64,000 nt of DNA from Deltaproteobacteria bacterium (lineage in GTDB: Bacteria > Myxococcota_A > UBA9042): NCBI GenBank assembly GCA_020632665.1, contig JACKFC010000006.1:101552-165551 (forward strand), given 5' to 3'. Numbering within the stretch: the first letter of the stretch is position 1; every line of letters begins with the position of its first letter. Positions 1 to 7,196 of the stretch are shown in pieces. The notes under the pieces were generated by a model. The model saw only the letters and a list, made by a program, of their open reading frames with translations. It had not been told where the DNA came from and did not search any database. The position numbers were made by a program, and so were the translations under genes.

Positions 1-341
1 CGCTCGTGCTCCCGCCACTGGAACATCTCGACCGCGCGCCGCAGCCGCAGCGCTTCGGCCCGCACGCCGAAGATCGGGTCTTCCGGCGTCGAGGCGGCGA
101 CGGCTTGCCCGCTGACGTGCACCAACGTCCGCTCGTTGGCCGGATCGACGCGGTCGGCGGCGACCGAGACGACCTCGCCGGCGCCCTGCTCCAGACTCTT
201 CGCCGTCTGCACCGCGCGGCCCTCGTTCCACCACAGCAGCGGCACCGCGACGAGCACGAGCAGCCCGCCGAAGAGCACGCTCTTGATCGATCCGAGGATG
301 CGCGAGAACCAACCTTCGTACTGGACTTCGACCGCGGCCAT
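1..341 (-). CDS. TMEM43 family membrane protein (3' end outside window)
   Basis: A reverse-strand frame opens with ATG at 341 and stays open to the window edge, giving about 113 residues of an N-terminus. A strongly hydrophobic segment lies at about residues 20-38 and runs into LLWWNEGRAV, followed by a VDPAN...LVHVSGQA stretch. This order (membrane helix, WNEGRA, VDPxNxxxLVHVSG) is the signature of the TMEM43 family, integral membrane proteins of unknown biochemical role in bacteria. The gene is divergent from the ClC gene, with about 85 bases between the two starts. The family call is from recognised motifs; function is unknown. Confidence 0.75.
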   Translation of the reverse strand, partial: MAAVEVQYEGWFSRILGSIKSVLFGGLLVLVAVPLLWWNEGRAVQTAKSLEQGAGEVVSVAADRVDPANERTLVHVSGQAVAASTPEDPIFGVRAEALRLRRAVEMFQWREHE

Positions 342-426
342 GGAACCCTCCGGCTGTGCGACGGCCTCGATGCTGCGACCGCGCACGCGGAATTGGCAAG
401 GCGAGGGCCCCCGCCCGGCGAGCACG

Positions 427-2490
427 ATGGACAACGAACGACGCAGGACCGGGCAGTTCCGTCGCGCCATGCGCCGCGCACCGGCGTGGCTGGAGCGGAT
501 GCGCGGCTACTTCGCGGTCCACGAGTCACGCGCCTTCGGCCGCTTTCTGCTGCTCTACGTCGGCCTCGGCGTGGTCGTCGGCGCGGGCGCGATCGCGTTC
601 CATGTCGTGGTGGAAGCGGCCGAACGTTTGCTGCTCGGCGACCTCGCCGGCTTCCGGCCCGCGACGCCGGGCGGCGAGCCCCCGCTCTTCACCTCGACGA
701 CGACCGAATTCCGCCGCTGGGCGCTGCTCTTCATCCCCGCGGGCGGCGCGCTCTTGGCGGCGATCCTGGTCGAGCGGCTCGCGCCGGAAGCGGCGGGCGG
801 CGGCTTGGACGCGATGATCCGGACCTACCACGCCGGCACCACGCCGCGCCGCCGGGTCGTCTGGGTGAAGACGCTGGCGAGCGCGCTGGTCCTCGGCTCG
901 GGTGGTTCGGCCGGACGCGAAGGCCCGGTGGCGCAAATCGGCATGTCGCTCGGCGCGCTCATCGCGCGGGCGCTGCGGCTGACCCGGCGCGAGGCGCTGA
1001 CCCTGGCCGCGGCGGGGGCGGCGGCCGGCATCGGCGCGCTCTTCCACGCGCCGGTGGCCTCGGCGCTGGTCGTCGCCGAGATCCTCTACCGCGAGATGGA
1101 GCTGGAGCACGAGGTCATCGTCCCCTCGATCATCGCCAGCATCGTCGCCTACTCGATCTACACGGTGAAATTCGCCTGGAGCCCGCTCTTCCTGCTGCAG
1201 GGCTACCGCTTCGAGAGCCCGCTCGAGCTCGGTCCCTACCTGATCTTGGCGCTGGTCCTGGCCGTCCAAGCGCGCTGGTTCATCGCCTTTTTCCGCGCCG
1301 TCAGCCGGCGCTTCGCCACGCTCGACCTACCGCGTTGGCTGAAGCCAGCGATCGGCGGCCTCGGCGTCGGCATCATCGGCTTCGCCCTGCCGGCCACGGT
1401 CGGCACCGGCTACGGCATCCTGCAGGAGGCGCTCGACGGCAGGATCGCGATCGCGACGCTGCTCGGCTTGGCGCTGCTGAAGAGCGTGACCACGGCGCTG
1501 ACGGTCGGCTCCGGCGGCTCCGGCGGCGTCTTCGCGCCCTCGATGGTGATCGGCGGCGCGCTGGGCGGCGTGGTCGGCCACGTCAGCCACACCCTATTGC
1601 CGGCGCTGACGCCGCACCCGGGCGCGTTCGTCGTCCTCGGCATGGTCGGCTTCTTCGCCGCCGTCTCCAATACGCCGATCTCCACCATCATCCTGATCAC
1701 CGAGATGACGGGCAATTACCACATGCTCGTGCCGGCGATGTGGGTCTGCGTCGTGGCCTACCTGCTCAACCGCGACACCACCCTCTTCGAGGCCCAGGCT
1801 GGGACCCGGATGGACACCCGCAGCCACCTCGACCAGGCCCTCGACCTCGCCGCCCGCCGCTTCACCGTCGGCGACGCGATGAACAACCTGGAGCGGGAGG
1901 TGCCGGTCGCGGTGCACCCGGATACGCCGCTCGGCGAGCTGCGCACCCTCTTCGCGCAGAGCCACCACGCGGCCTTCCCGGTGATCGACGACGATGGCCG
2001 CCTGGTCGGCGTGGTCGACGAGCCGGCGCTGCGCGAGGCGGTGGTCGAGGCGGGGCTGGACGACCTCGTGGTCGCCGCCGACCTCATCGGTGATACGCCG
2101 ACGTTGCTGCCGGACGAGCCGCTGCGCGACGCGATGGACAAGCTCGTCGGCACCCACCACGACGAGCTGGTCGTGGTCGACCCGGAGGACAACGCCATCG
2201 TCCTCGGCACCCTCTCGCGGCGCGACGTGGTGGCGTTTTTCGACGAGGGCATCCACCGCGCCGATGAGGAGGTGCAGACCCAGCGCGCGACCGTGCTCGA
2301 GGTCCTCGGCAGCCTGGTGACCGACGCCCGCGACGCGCTGCGGCCCGAGCCACAGCCAGGCGACGCAGGCGGCCGGCCGGAAGAGGCGCAGAAATTGGAG
2401 GAAGCCGCGGAATTGCCTACCCTCGATGGGTCGGCAGCCGCGTCCCCGCGCGACGCCGAGGGCGAGCAGAGCCCGAAGGAGCCCACGTGA
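427..2490 (+). CDS. ClC-family chloride channel/antiporter with C-terminal CBS pair
   Basis: This 687-residue protein is a ClC-type anion channel or H+/Cl- antiporter in the inner membrane. The GSGGSAGREGP selectivity/gating motif lies at residues 157-167 and includes the gating Glu. A second filter motif, GSGGSGGVFAPS, begins at residue 361. Many hydrophobic helices lie between about residues 30 and 450, and two CBS-like segments follow in the last third (about 480-640), which in this family bind adenine nucleotides or regulate gating. The ATG at 427 was chosen because it starts just ahead of the conserved first helix; ATG 469 is an alternative. A long upstream open frame is only high-GC read-through. 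The gene heads an overlapping run; its stop overlaps the next start. Channel versus antiporter cannot be decided here. Confidence 0.93.
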   Translation: MDNERRRTGQFRRAMRRAPAWLERMRGYFAVHESRAFGRFLLLYVGLGVVVGAGAIAFHVVVEAAERLLLGDLAGFRPATPGGEPPLFTSTTTEFRRWALLFIPAGGALLAAILVERLAPEAAGGGLDAMIRTYHAGTTPRRRVVWVKTLASALVLGSGGSAGREGPVAQIGMSLGALIARALRLTRREALTLAAAGAAAGIGALFHAPVASALVVAEILYREMELEHEVIVPSIIASIVAYSIYTVKFAWSPLFLLQGYRFESPLELGPYLILALVLAVQARWFIAFFRAVSRRFATLDLPRWLKPAIGGLGVGIIGFALPATVGTGYGILQEALDGRIAIATLLGLALLKSVTTALTVGSGGSGGVFAPSMVIGGALGGVVGHVSHTLLPALTPHPGAFVVLGMVGFFAAVSNTPISTIILITEMTGNYHMLVPAMWVCVVAYLLNRDTTLFEAQAGTRMDTRSHLDQALDLAARRFTVGDAMNNLEREVPVAVHPDTPLGELRTLFAQSHHAAFPVIDDDGRLVGVVDEPALREAVVEAGLDDLVVAADLIGDTPTLLPDEPLRDAMDKLVGTHHDELVVVDPEDNAIVLGTLSRRDVVAFFDEGIHRADEEVQTQRATVLEVLGSLVTDARDALRPEPQPGDAGGRPEEAQKLEEAAELPTLDGSAAASPRDAEGEQSPKEPT

Positions 2491-3443
2491 TCGGCCTGTT
2501 GACCCCGACCGCCATGCCAAGCAGCGGCGCCCGACGCAGCTCGGGCGGGCGGTTGGCGTCGCTCGGTCCGGCCCAGCTGCGCGACGCGTCGTTGCGTCGG
2601 CGGATGCTGCGCGCCGGCTTCCGGCATTGCGTGCTCGCGCTGCCCGGCGGCGGTCGTGTCGCGGCCTGGGTCGGCGGCAGCGGCCCGGCGTTGCTCCTGC
2701 TCGGCGGCTTCGGGGCAGACGCGCTGTGGCAATGGCACGCCGTGGCGCCAACGCTCGCGCGCCGGCATCGGATGATCGTTCCGGATCTGCTGTATTTCGG
2801 CGAGAGCCACGGCGGCACCTGGCAGCCCAACCTCGAATCGCAGGTCGGCGCGATGCTCGCGCTGATGGACGCCTTCATCCCGGCCGGCCGGCGGATCGAC
2901 GTCGCGGGCCTCTCCTACGGCGGCTTGGTCGCCTGGGCGTTGGCTGCCAGCCACCCCGAGCGGGTCGACCGACTCGTCTTGCTCGGCACGCCGGGCGACG
3001 TGATGGACGAGAGCGACGTCGCGGCGCTGAACGCGCGCTTCGAGATGGGCCATCCGGGCGAGCTGCTGCTGCCGCGCGATCCGGAAGGGGTTCGTCGGCT
3101 GCTCGGCGTCGGCTTCCACCGCCCGCCCGCGGTGCCGAATTTCGTCTTGCGCGACGTGCATCGCCTGCATTTCCGCAACCACGTGGCCGAGAAGCACGCG
3201 CTGATCGACGACCTGCTGACCCGCCTCGGCGGCCCGGTGCCGGCGATCGACGCCGACCGGCACGAGGCGCTGTTGCTGTGGGGCCGGCACGACGCGGTCT
3301 TCCCGCTCGAGATCGGCGAGCGGCTGCACGCGCGCATGGGTCGCTACGCCAAGCTCGTCGTGCTCGAGGACGCCGCCCATGCACCGCCGCAGGAGAAGCC
3401 GCGCGACGTGGTAGCGGCGATCGGGCGCTTCCTGGCAGACTAG
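2487..3443 (+). CDS. alpha/beta hydrolase
   Basis: A 318-residue alpha/beta-hydrolase-fold enzyme. The nucleophile elbow GLSYGG puts the catalytic Ser at 143. Asp269 in LLWGRHD and His298 in DAAHAPP complete the triad, and the oxyanion region is LLGGFG at about 72-77. The substrate is unknown; the fold covers esterases, lipases and C-C hydrolases. The GTG start overlaps the preceding TGA (GTGA), which suggests translational coupling with the ClC gene; ATG 2514 is an alternative start. An acyltransferase gene begins 6 bases after the stop, so a lipid or ester substrate is plausible, but that is inference from neighbourhood only. Confidence 0.88.
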   Translation: MIGLLTPTAMPSSGARRSSGGRLASLGPAQLRDASLRRRMLRAGFRHCVLALPGGGRVAAWVGGSGPALLLLGGFGADALWQWHAVAPTLARRHRMIVPDLLYFGESHGGTWQPNLESQVGAMLALMDAFIPAGRRIDVAGLSYGGLVAWALAASHPERVDRLVLLGTPGDVMDESDVAALNARFEMGHPGELLLPRDPEGVRRLLGVGFHRPPAVPNFVLRDVHRLHFRNHVAEKHALIDDLLTRLGGPVPAIDADRHEALLLWGRHDAVFPLEIGERLHARMGRYAKLVVLEDAAHAPPQEKPRDVVAAIGRFLAD

Positions 3444-3449
3444 CCGGCG

Positions 3450-4397
3450 ATGACGATCTTCGGCTCCAGTGGTGACGCGAACGAGCAGGGCGGACGGCCG
3501 CGCTGGGGCGACGATCCCGCCCTGGTCGACCCCGAATTGATCGCCCGCGCGATGCGCCTGACCACGCCACTCTTCGGCCCGGGTGGCCCCTACGAGGTCA
3601 GCTTCGAAGGCTGGGAGCACCTTCCCGACGCGCCGGCGCTGGTCGTCGGCAACCACTCCGGCGGCACCACCGTCCCCGACAGCTTCGGCCTCGGCTACGC
3701 CTGGACCGGCAAGCACGGCACGAACCGGCCGCTGATGGCGCTCGGCCACGACATGATCTTCCGCATGGGCGGGCCGGTCGGCCGGACGTTCGCCAAATTC
3801 GGCGGGCTGCGCGCGACGCCCGATATGGGCCGGACCATCCTCGCCGAGCACCACAAGGACCTCTTGGTCTACCCAGGCGGCGACAAGGACGTCTGGCGTC
3901 CCTTCTCGCGGCGGCACCAGGTCACCTTCGCCGGCCGCAAGGGCTACGCCCGGCTTGCGCTCGCGGCGGGCGTGCCGATCGTGCCGATCGCGCATTGTGG
4001 CAGCCACCAGAGCTTCGTCGTGCTGACCGACGGCACCCCCGTGGCCCGCGCGCTCGGCATCCACAACCGCTTTCGGGCCGAAGTCTTCCCGGTCCACCTC
4101 TCGCTGCCGTGGGGCCTAGCGGTCGGCCCCTGGCCGCACCTGCCGCTGCCGGTGCGCTTCCGCTACCGCATGGGTGCGCCGGTCTACCCGCCGGCGGGCG
4201 CCGACCCGCGCGACCCCGAGGCGATCGCCGCCTTCGACGCTGCCGCGCGCGCCTCGTTGCAGGCCGAGCTCGACGCCCTGGCCGAGACCGCGCCGACGCC
4301 GGCCGAGCAGCTCGCCCACATCCGCGAGACGGGTCGCCGGCTGGCCGAGGTCGGCCGCGACGTCGCCGCAGCCATCCGCGCCGCGGTGGGCGGCTGA
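3450..4397 (+). CDS. lysophospholipid acyltransferase-family protein
   Basis: A 315-residue protein of the PlsC/diacylglycerol-acyltransferase superfamily. A VVGNHSGG motif near residue 67 carries the catalytic His, in the NHSGG form seen in actinobacterial and myxobacterial members. A later YPGGDKDVWRPFSRRHQV segment corresponds to the conserved EG/phosphate-binding block, followed by GVPIVPIAHCGSH. It probably transfers acyl groups to a lysolipid or diacylglycerol at the inner membrane; the precise acceptor cannot be read from sequence. It lies 6 bases downstream of the hydrolase and its stop overlaps the MiaE start by one base, so co-expression is likely. Confidence 0.82.
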   Translation: MTIFGSSGDANEQGGRPRWGDDPALVDPELIARAMRLTTPLFGPGGPYEVSFEGWEHLPDAPALVVGNHSGGTTVPDSFGLGYAWTGKHGTNRPLMALGHDMIFRMGGPVGRTFAKFGGLRATPDMGRTILAEHHKDLLVYPGGDKDVWRPFSRRHQVTFAGRKGYARLALAAGVPIVPIAHCGSHQSFVVLTDGTPVARALGIHNRFRAEVFPVHLSLPWGLAVGPWPHLPLPVRFRYRMGAPVYPPAGADPRDPEAIAAFDAAARASLQAELDALAETAPTPAEQLAHIRETGRRLAEVGRDVAAAIRAAVGG

Positions 4398-4972
4398 TGC
4401 TCTCGCTGAAGTCGCGCACCGAATCGGATTGGCTCGCCCGCGCCGTCGCCGACCCCGACGCGATCCTGCTCGACCACGCGCATTGTGAGCGCAAGGCCGC
4501 CAACAACGCGCTGCGCCTGCTCGGCGAATACCCCGAGCGCGCCGAGCTGGTCGGGCCCTTGTGCGAGATCGCGCGCGAAGAGCTGGAGCACTTCGAGCGG
4601 GTGATGGCGATCTTGCAGGAGCGCGGGCTGACGCTGGTGCAGCAAGAGCCGAGCGGCTACCAGCGCCGGCTGTTCAAGAAGGTCCGCCAAGCCGAGCCCG
4701 ACGCGCTCTGCGACAAACTGCTGGTCGCGGCCCTGATCGAGGCCCGCTCCTGCGAGCGCTTCCGCATCCTGGGCACGGCCCACCCCGACCCGACCCTGCG
4801 TGCGCTCTTCCTCGAGCTCCTCGCCTCCGAGGCGCGCCACTACGCCGAATTCGTCCGCTTGGCCGAGGGCGTGGTCGGCAGAGAAGCCGCACGGGCGCGG
4901 CTGGCGCACCTGGCCGAGGTCGAGCGGCGGGCAATCGAGGCAGCCAAGCCGCTGGCCCGGATGCACGCATGA
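4397..4972 (+). CDS. miaE: tRNA-(2-methylthio-N6-isopentenyladenosine) hydroxylase, MiaE family
   Basis: A 191-residue diiron protein of the ferritin-like superfamily. Metal-ligand motifs are visible in order: DHAHCERKAA (about 27-36), EIAREELEHFE, LIEARSCERF and LASEARHYAEF, i.e. the repeated Glu and ExxH sets expected for a carboxylate-bridged diiron site. MiaE hydroxylates the isopentenyl side chain of ms2i6A37 in tRNAs using O2. ATG 4397 shares its A with the stop of the acyltransferase gene, and its own stop overlaps the next start (ATGA). No miaA or miaB lies nearby; they would have to be elsewhere for the substrate to exist. Confidence 0.9.
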   Translation: MLSLKSRTESDWLARAVADPDAILLDHAHCERKAANNALRLLGEYPERAELVGPLCEIAREELEHFERVMAILQERGLTLVQQEPSGYQRRLFKKVRQAEPDALCDKLLVAALIEARSCERFRILGTAHPDPTLRALFLELLASEARHYAEFVRLAEGVVGREAARARLAHLAEVERRAIEAAKPLARMHA

Positions 4973-5844
4973 GCGGATCGCCTGCCGCGACGTCGGCGCT
5001 CGGCATCGAGAATACCTGGGCGCCGCTGCGACGGGTGCTGCTGCACCGCCCGGTCGAGACGCTCTCGGCCGACGACGCCGCGGCTTGGGGCTACCCGGAG
5101 GGCCGCGACCTCGCGCGCTGCCAGGCCGAATTCGCGGCCTTCGCGGCGCTCCTGCGCGCCGAAGGGGTCGAGGTCGCGATCGACGAGACCCCGGTCGGAC
5201 CGGACGCCGTCTACGCCTGCGATCCGCTGCTGCCCTCGCCTTTCGGCCCAATCGTCGGGCGGATGCGCAAGCCGCTGCGGCAGCCGGAGAACGCCGCAGC
5301 CGCAGCCCACCTCGACCGGCTCGGCATCTCGGCCTTCGCGCCCCTGCCCGACGGCCACGTCGAGGGCGGCGACGTGATCTGGCTCGACCGGCGGACCGTG
5401 CTCGTCGCCGTCGGCCACCGCAGCGACCGCCGCGGCGCCGAGGCCTTCGCCACGCTGCTCACGCCGCATGGCGTCCGGGTTCGGCAGGTCGAGATGCCCT
5501 GGATGGACGGGCCCGAGGTCTGCCTGCACCTGCGTTCGCTGATCAACGTCGTCGGCCCCGACCTCGCGGTCGTCGAGCGGCGCTGGCTGCCGACCGTGCT
5601 GCTGGAAGAGCTGGCGGCACGCGGGCTGCGGCTGATCGACGGCGTCGAAGCGGAATACCCGACCCAGGGCAACAACCTGCAGGCGGTCGGGCCGCGGCGG
5701 GTGCTGCTGACGGCCGGCAATCCGCGGACCGCGGCGCGGCTGCGCGAGGCGGGCGTCGTGGTCCTCGAGTTCGAGGGCCAGGAGCTCTGCGTGAAGGGCA
5801 CCGGCGGGCCGACGTGTCTGTGTTTCGACCTCACGCGGGGTTGA
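4969..5844 (+). CDS. amidinotransferase/DDAH-type hydrolase (arginine deiminase superfamily)
   Basis: A 291-residue guanidino-group-modifying enzyme. The catalytic elements of the superfamily are all present: HVEGGDV (acid/substrate-binding Glu-Asp), CLHLRSLINVV (catalytic His) and the C-terminal CVKGTGGPTCLCF (nucleophilic Cys near the C-terminus). The closest class by motif is dimethylarginine dimethylaminohydrolase or a related arginine-metabolising enzyme; the exact substrate is not certain. ATG 4969 overlaps the MiaE stop. A second copy of only its last 54 codons lies at 11541-11705. Arginase is encoded 24 kb away at 29237-30169, so the organism may handle arginine in more than one way. 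Confidence 0.85.
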   Translation: MSGSPAATSALGIENTWAPLRRVLLHRPVETLSADDAAAWGYPEGRDLARCQAEFAAFAALLRAEGVEVAIDETPVGPDAVYACDPLLPSPFGPIVGRMRKPLRQPENAAAAAHLDRLGISAFAPLPDGHVEGGDVIWLDRRTVLVAVGHRSDRRGAEAFATLLTPHGVRVRQVEMPWMDGPEVCLHLRSLINVVGPDLAVVERRWLPTVLLEELAARGLRLIDGVEAEYPTQGNNLQAVGPRRVLLTAGNPRTAARLREAGVVVLEFEGQELCVKGTGGPTCLCFDLTRG

Positions 5845-5863
5845 TGGGCGCGTTGCGTTGGGG

Positions 5864-5979
5864 CTACGCCTGCCAGACCAACGGCCAATCGTCCGGCCGC
5901 GTGAGGCTCTGCAGCTCGAGGTCGATGTCCAGCCGCGGCCAATGCAGGATATCGCCCGGACCGACCTGCGCCCGGCCAG
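5864..5979 (-). pseudogene. C-terminal remnant resembling DUF2442
   Basis: Directly after the toxin stop codon, the other reverse frame encodes a short tail of about 38 residues (GPGDILHWPRLDIDLELQ... ending in PLVWQA and TAG). The LHWPxLDxDL core is like the conserved C-terminus of DUF2442 proteins, which often accompany small toxin-like genes. There is no start codon or N-terminal domain of its own, so it looks like the broken end of a former gene. The match rests on one short motif, so confidence is low. Confidence 0.35.
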
Positions 5980-6627
5980 CTAACGCTTCGACCCTTGCTC
6001 CTCGTCGGATTTCGGAATCTCCGCACCCAAGCACACCGCAGCAACAGGTCGCGCCCACGCAGGCATCGACGCCAACGCGGGCGGGGCGACCCAGGCCCCG
6101 TCGCGCTTGTGCAGCAGCCTGCGAAGCTGCGGCCGGCCGCTCGGATCGAGCTCGAGCGAGTTGTCGTAGACCGCGACCTCGGCGCAGACGGCCACGAGTC
6201 GGCAGAGGTTGCGCATCGAGCTGCGCCAGCGCTGCCGGATCTTCGCCTCGGGGATGGCATGTCCACCACGCGCGACGCGGGCTGCGACGCGCGCGATGTG
6301 CTGCTCGGGGGAAGCCAGCCCGCAGTACCAAACCGCGACGCGGACGCCACGGGAGATCGCGTCGAGCAAGAGGTTGGCGATAGTCGATCCGCCGAGCGTG
6401 GTCTCGAAGGTGAAGTCGTGGTCGGCCTCGATGGCTGTGCGTAGACGGCGGACGCCTTCGGCCCAAACCGCGGCGTTGATCTCCGCCGCGTCGCGCTCTG
6501 GCCATTGCTGTCGCAGGCGCTGCGCCTCCTCGTCGGGATTGTAGTAGGAGCCGCCCGCAGCCTTGATCGCAGATCCGGCGATCGAGCTCTTGCCGGCGCC
6601 ATTGACGCCGGCGATGACGCGGATCAT
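5980..6627 (-). CDS. zeta-toxin-like P-loop kinase (type II toxin)
   Basis: A 215-residue P-loop protein. Walker A is GVNGAGKSS at residues 7-15; FTFETTLGGS follows at about 70-80, and the RVAARVARGGHAIP stretch is typical of zeta-like toxins (the ZTL family), with VYDNS further on. Zeta toxins phosphorylate UDP-N-acetylglucosamine; members of this chromosomal subfamily have less certain targets. The ATG at 6627 overlaps the TGA of the upstream gene (ATGA), the usual antitoxin-first order. The antitoxin is not an epsilon protein but a Phd-like one, so the pairing is unusual. Downstream is a DUF2442-like remnant. Confidence 0.82.
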   Translation of the reverse strand: MIRVIAGVNGAGKSSIAGSAIKAAGGSYYNPDEEAQRLRQQWPERDAAEINAAVWAEGVRRLRTAIEADHDFTFETTLGGSTIANLLLDAISRGVRVAVWYCGLASPEQHIARVAARVARGGHAIPEAKIRQRWRSSMRNLCRLVAVCAEVAVYDNSLELDPSGRPQLRRLLHKRDGAWVAPPALASMPAWARPVAAVCLGAEIPKSDEEQGSKR

Positions 6628-7037
6628 CGCGAAGCATCGTCGCCGCCTTCGGTCTCGCCGGGGGCGTAGGTCGACGCGAGGGCCGCAGGATCGGCGAAGA
6701 GCACATCATGGGTCGCCGCTGCGGTCGAAGGCGTCGCCATTTGCGCCACCAATTCGTCGAAGCGGGCGTTCAGCGCGTCGAGCATCGGGTCGGGCGCGTC
6801 GAGCCCGGCGGCTGCCGCCAACGCCGCGCGGATCTGCTCATAGCGAGATCGCGGCATCACGACCAACGCGTCCTGGCCCTGAATCTGTACGCGCAGGGAC
6901 GACTCGGACTCGACCGCGTTGCGCAGCGTCTCGGTGCCCCGCCGGGCCAACTGCGTCGCAGAGACCTTCGCCAACTCCGACGTCGGCGGCAGCGACGCCG
7001 CCAATTCGGCTGTGGGATGGGGGGTTGTCAGCGCCAT
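6624..7037 (-). CDS. putative antitoxin, Phd/YefM-like
   Basis: A 137-residue protein encoded immediately upstream of, and overlapping, the zeta-like toxin. The middle of the chain (VQIQGQDALVVMPRSRYEQI, about residues 50-69) resembles the Phd/YefM fold, where a short strand pair precedes a helix, as in VTxxGxPVAVLVPxxxY. The C-terminal part (residues 80-137) is low-complexity and probably the toxin-binding tail. A good Shine-Dalgarno (AGGAGGTG in the coding strand) lies seven bases ahead of ATG 7037. The role as antitoxin and autorepressor is inferred from position, overlap and this short similarity. Confidence 0.65.
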   Translation of the reverse strand: MALTTPHPTAELAASLPPTSELAKVSATQLARRGTETLRNAVESESSLRVQIQGQDALVVMPRSRYEQIRAALAAAAGLDAPDPMLDALNARFDELVAQMATPSTAAATHDVLFADPAALASTYAPGETEGGDDASR

Positions 7038-7061
7038 GGAGCACCTCCTGCACGATCCAAG

Positions 7062-7101
7062 CTAGCAACGCAGGCCGAGATTCACAAGATTCACATGCTA
7101 G
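7062..7101 (-). promoter_or_regulatory. putative operator/promoter of the toxin-antitoxin pair
   Basis: Between the antitoxin start and the divergent lipoprotein gene lies CTAGCA (7062-7067) and its exact inverse TGCTAG (7096-7101). Between these arms sits a perfect tandem 9-base repeat AGATTCACA at 7078-7086 and 7087-7095. Such repeat sets ahead of antitoxin genes usually bind the antitoxin for autorepression. On the antitoxin strand TTGTGA followed 17 bases later by TAGCTT could act as -35/-10, but the match is weak. The repeats are seen directly; their function is inferred. Confidence 0.45.
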
Positions 7102-7196
7102 ACCAACGATCGACGGCTGCGGACACGCCGCACATTTTCATTGTCGAAACCAGCCTCACGGCGTAGCTTCGAACGCGTCGACAACAGGAGGTCCAG

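Noticed and set aside
6..2093. Long plus-strand open frame of 695 codons
   Set aside because: It is Arg/Pro-rich with no domain, lies over the TMEM43-like and ClC genes and is explained by high GC content.
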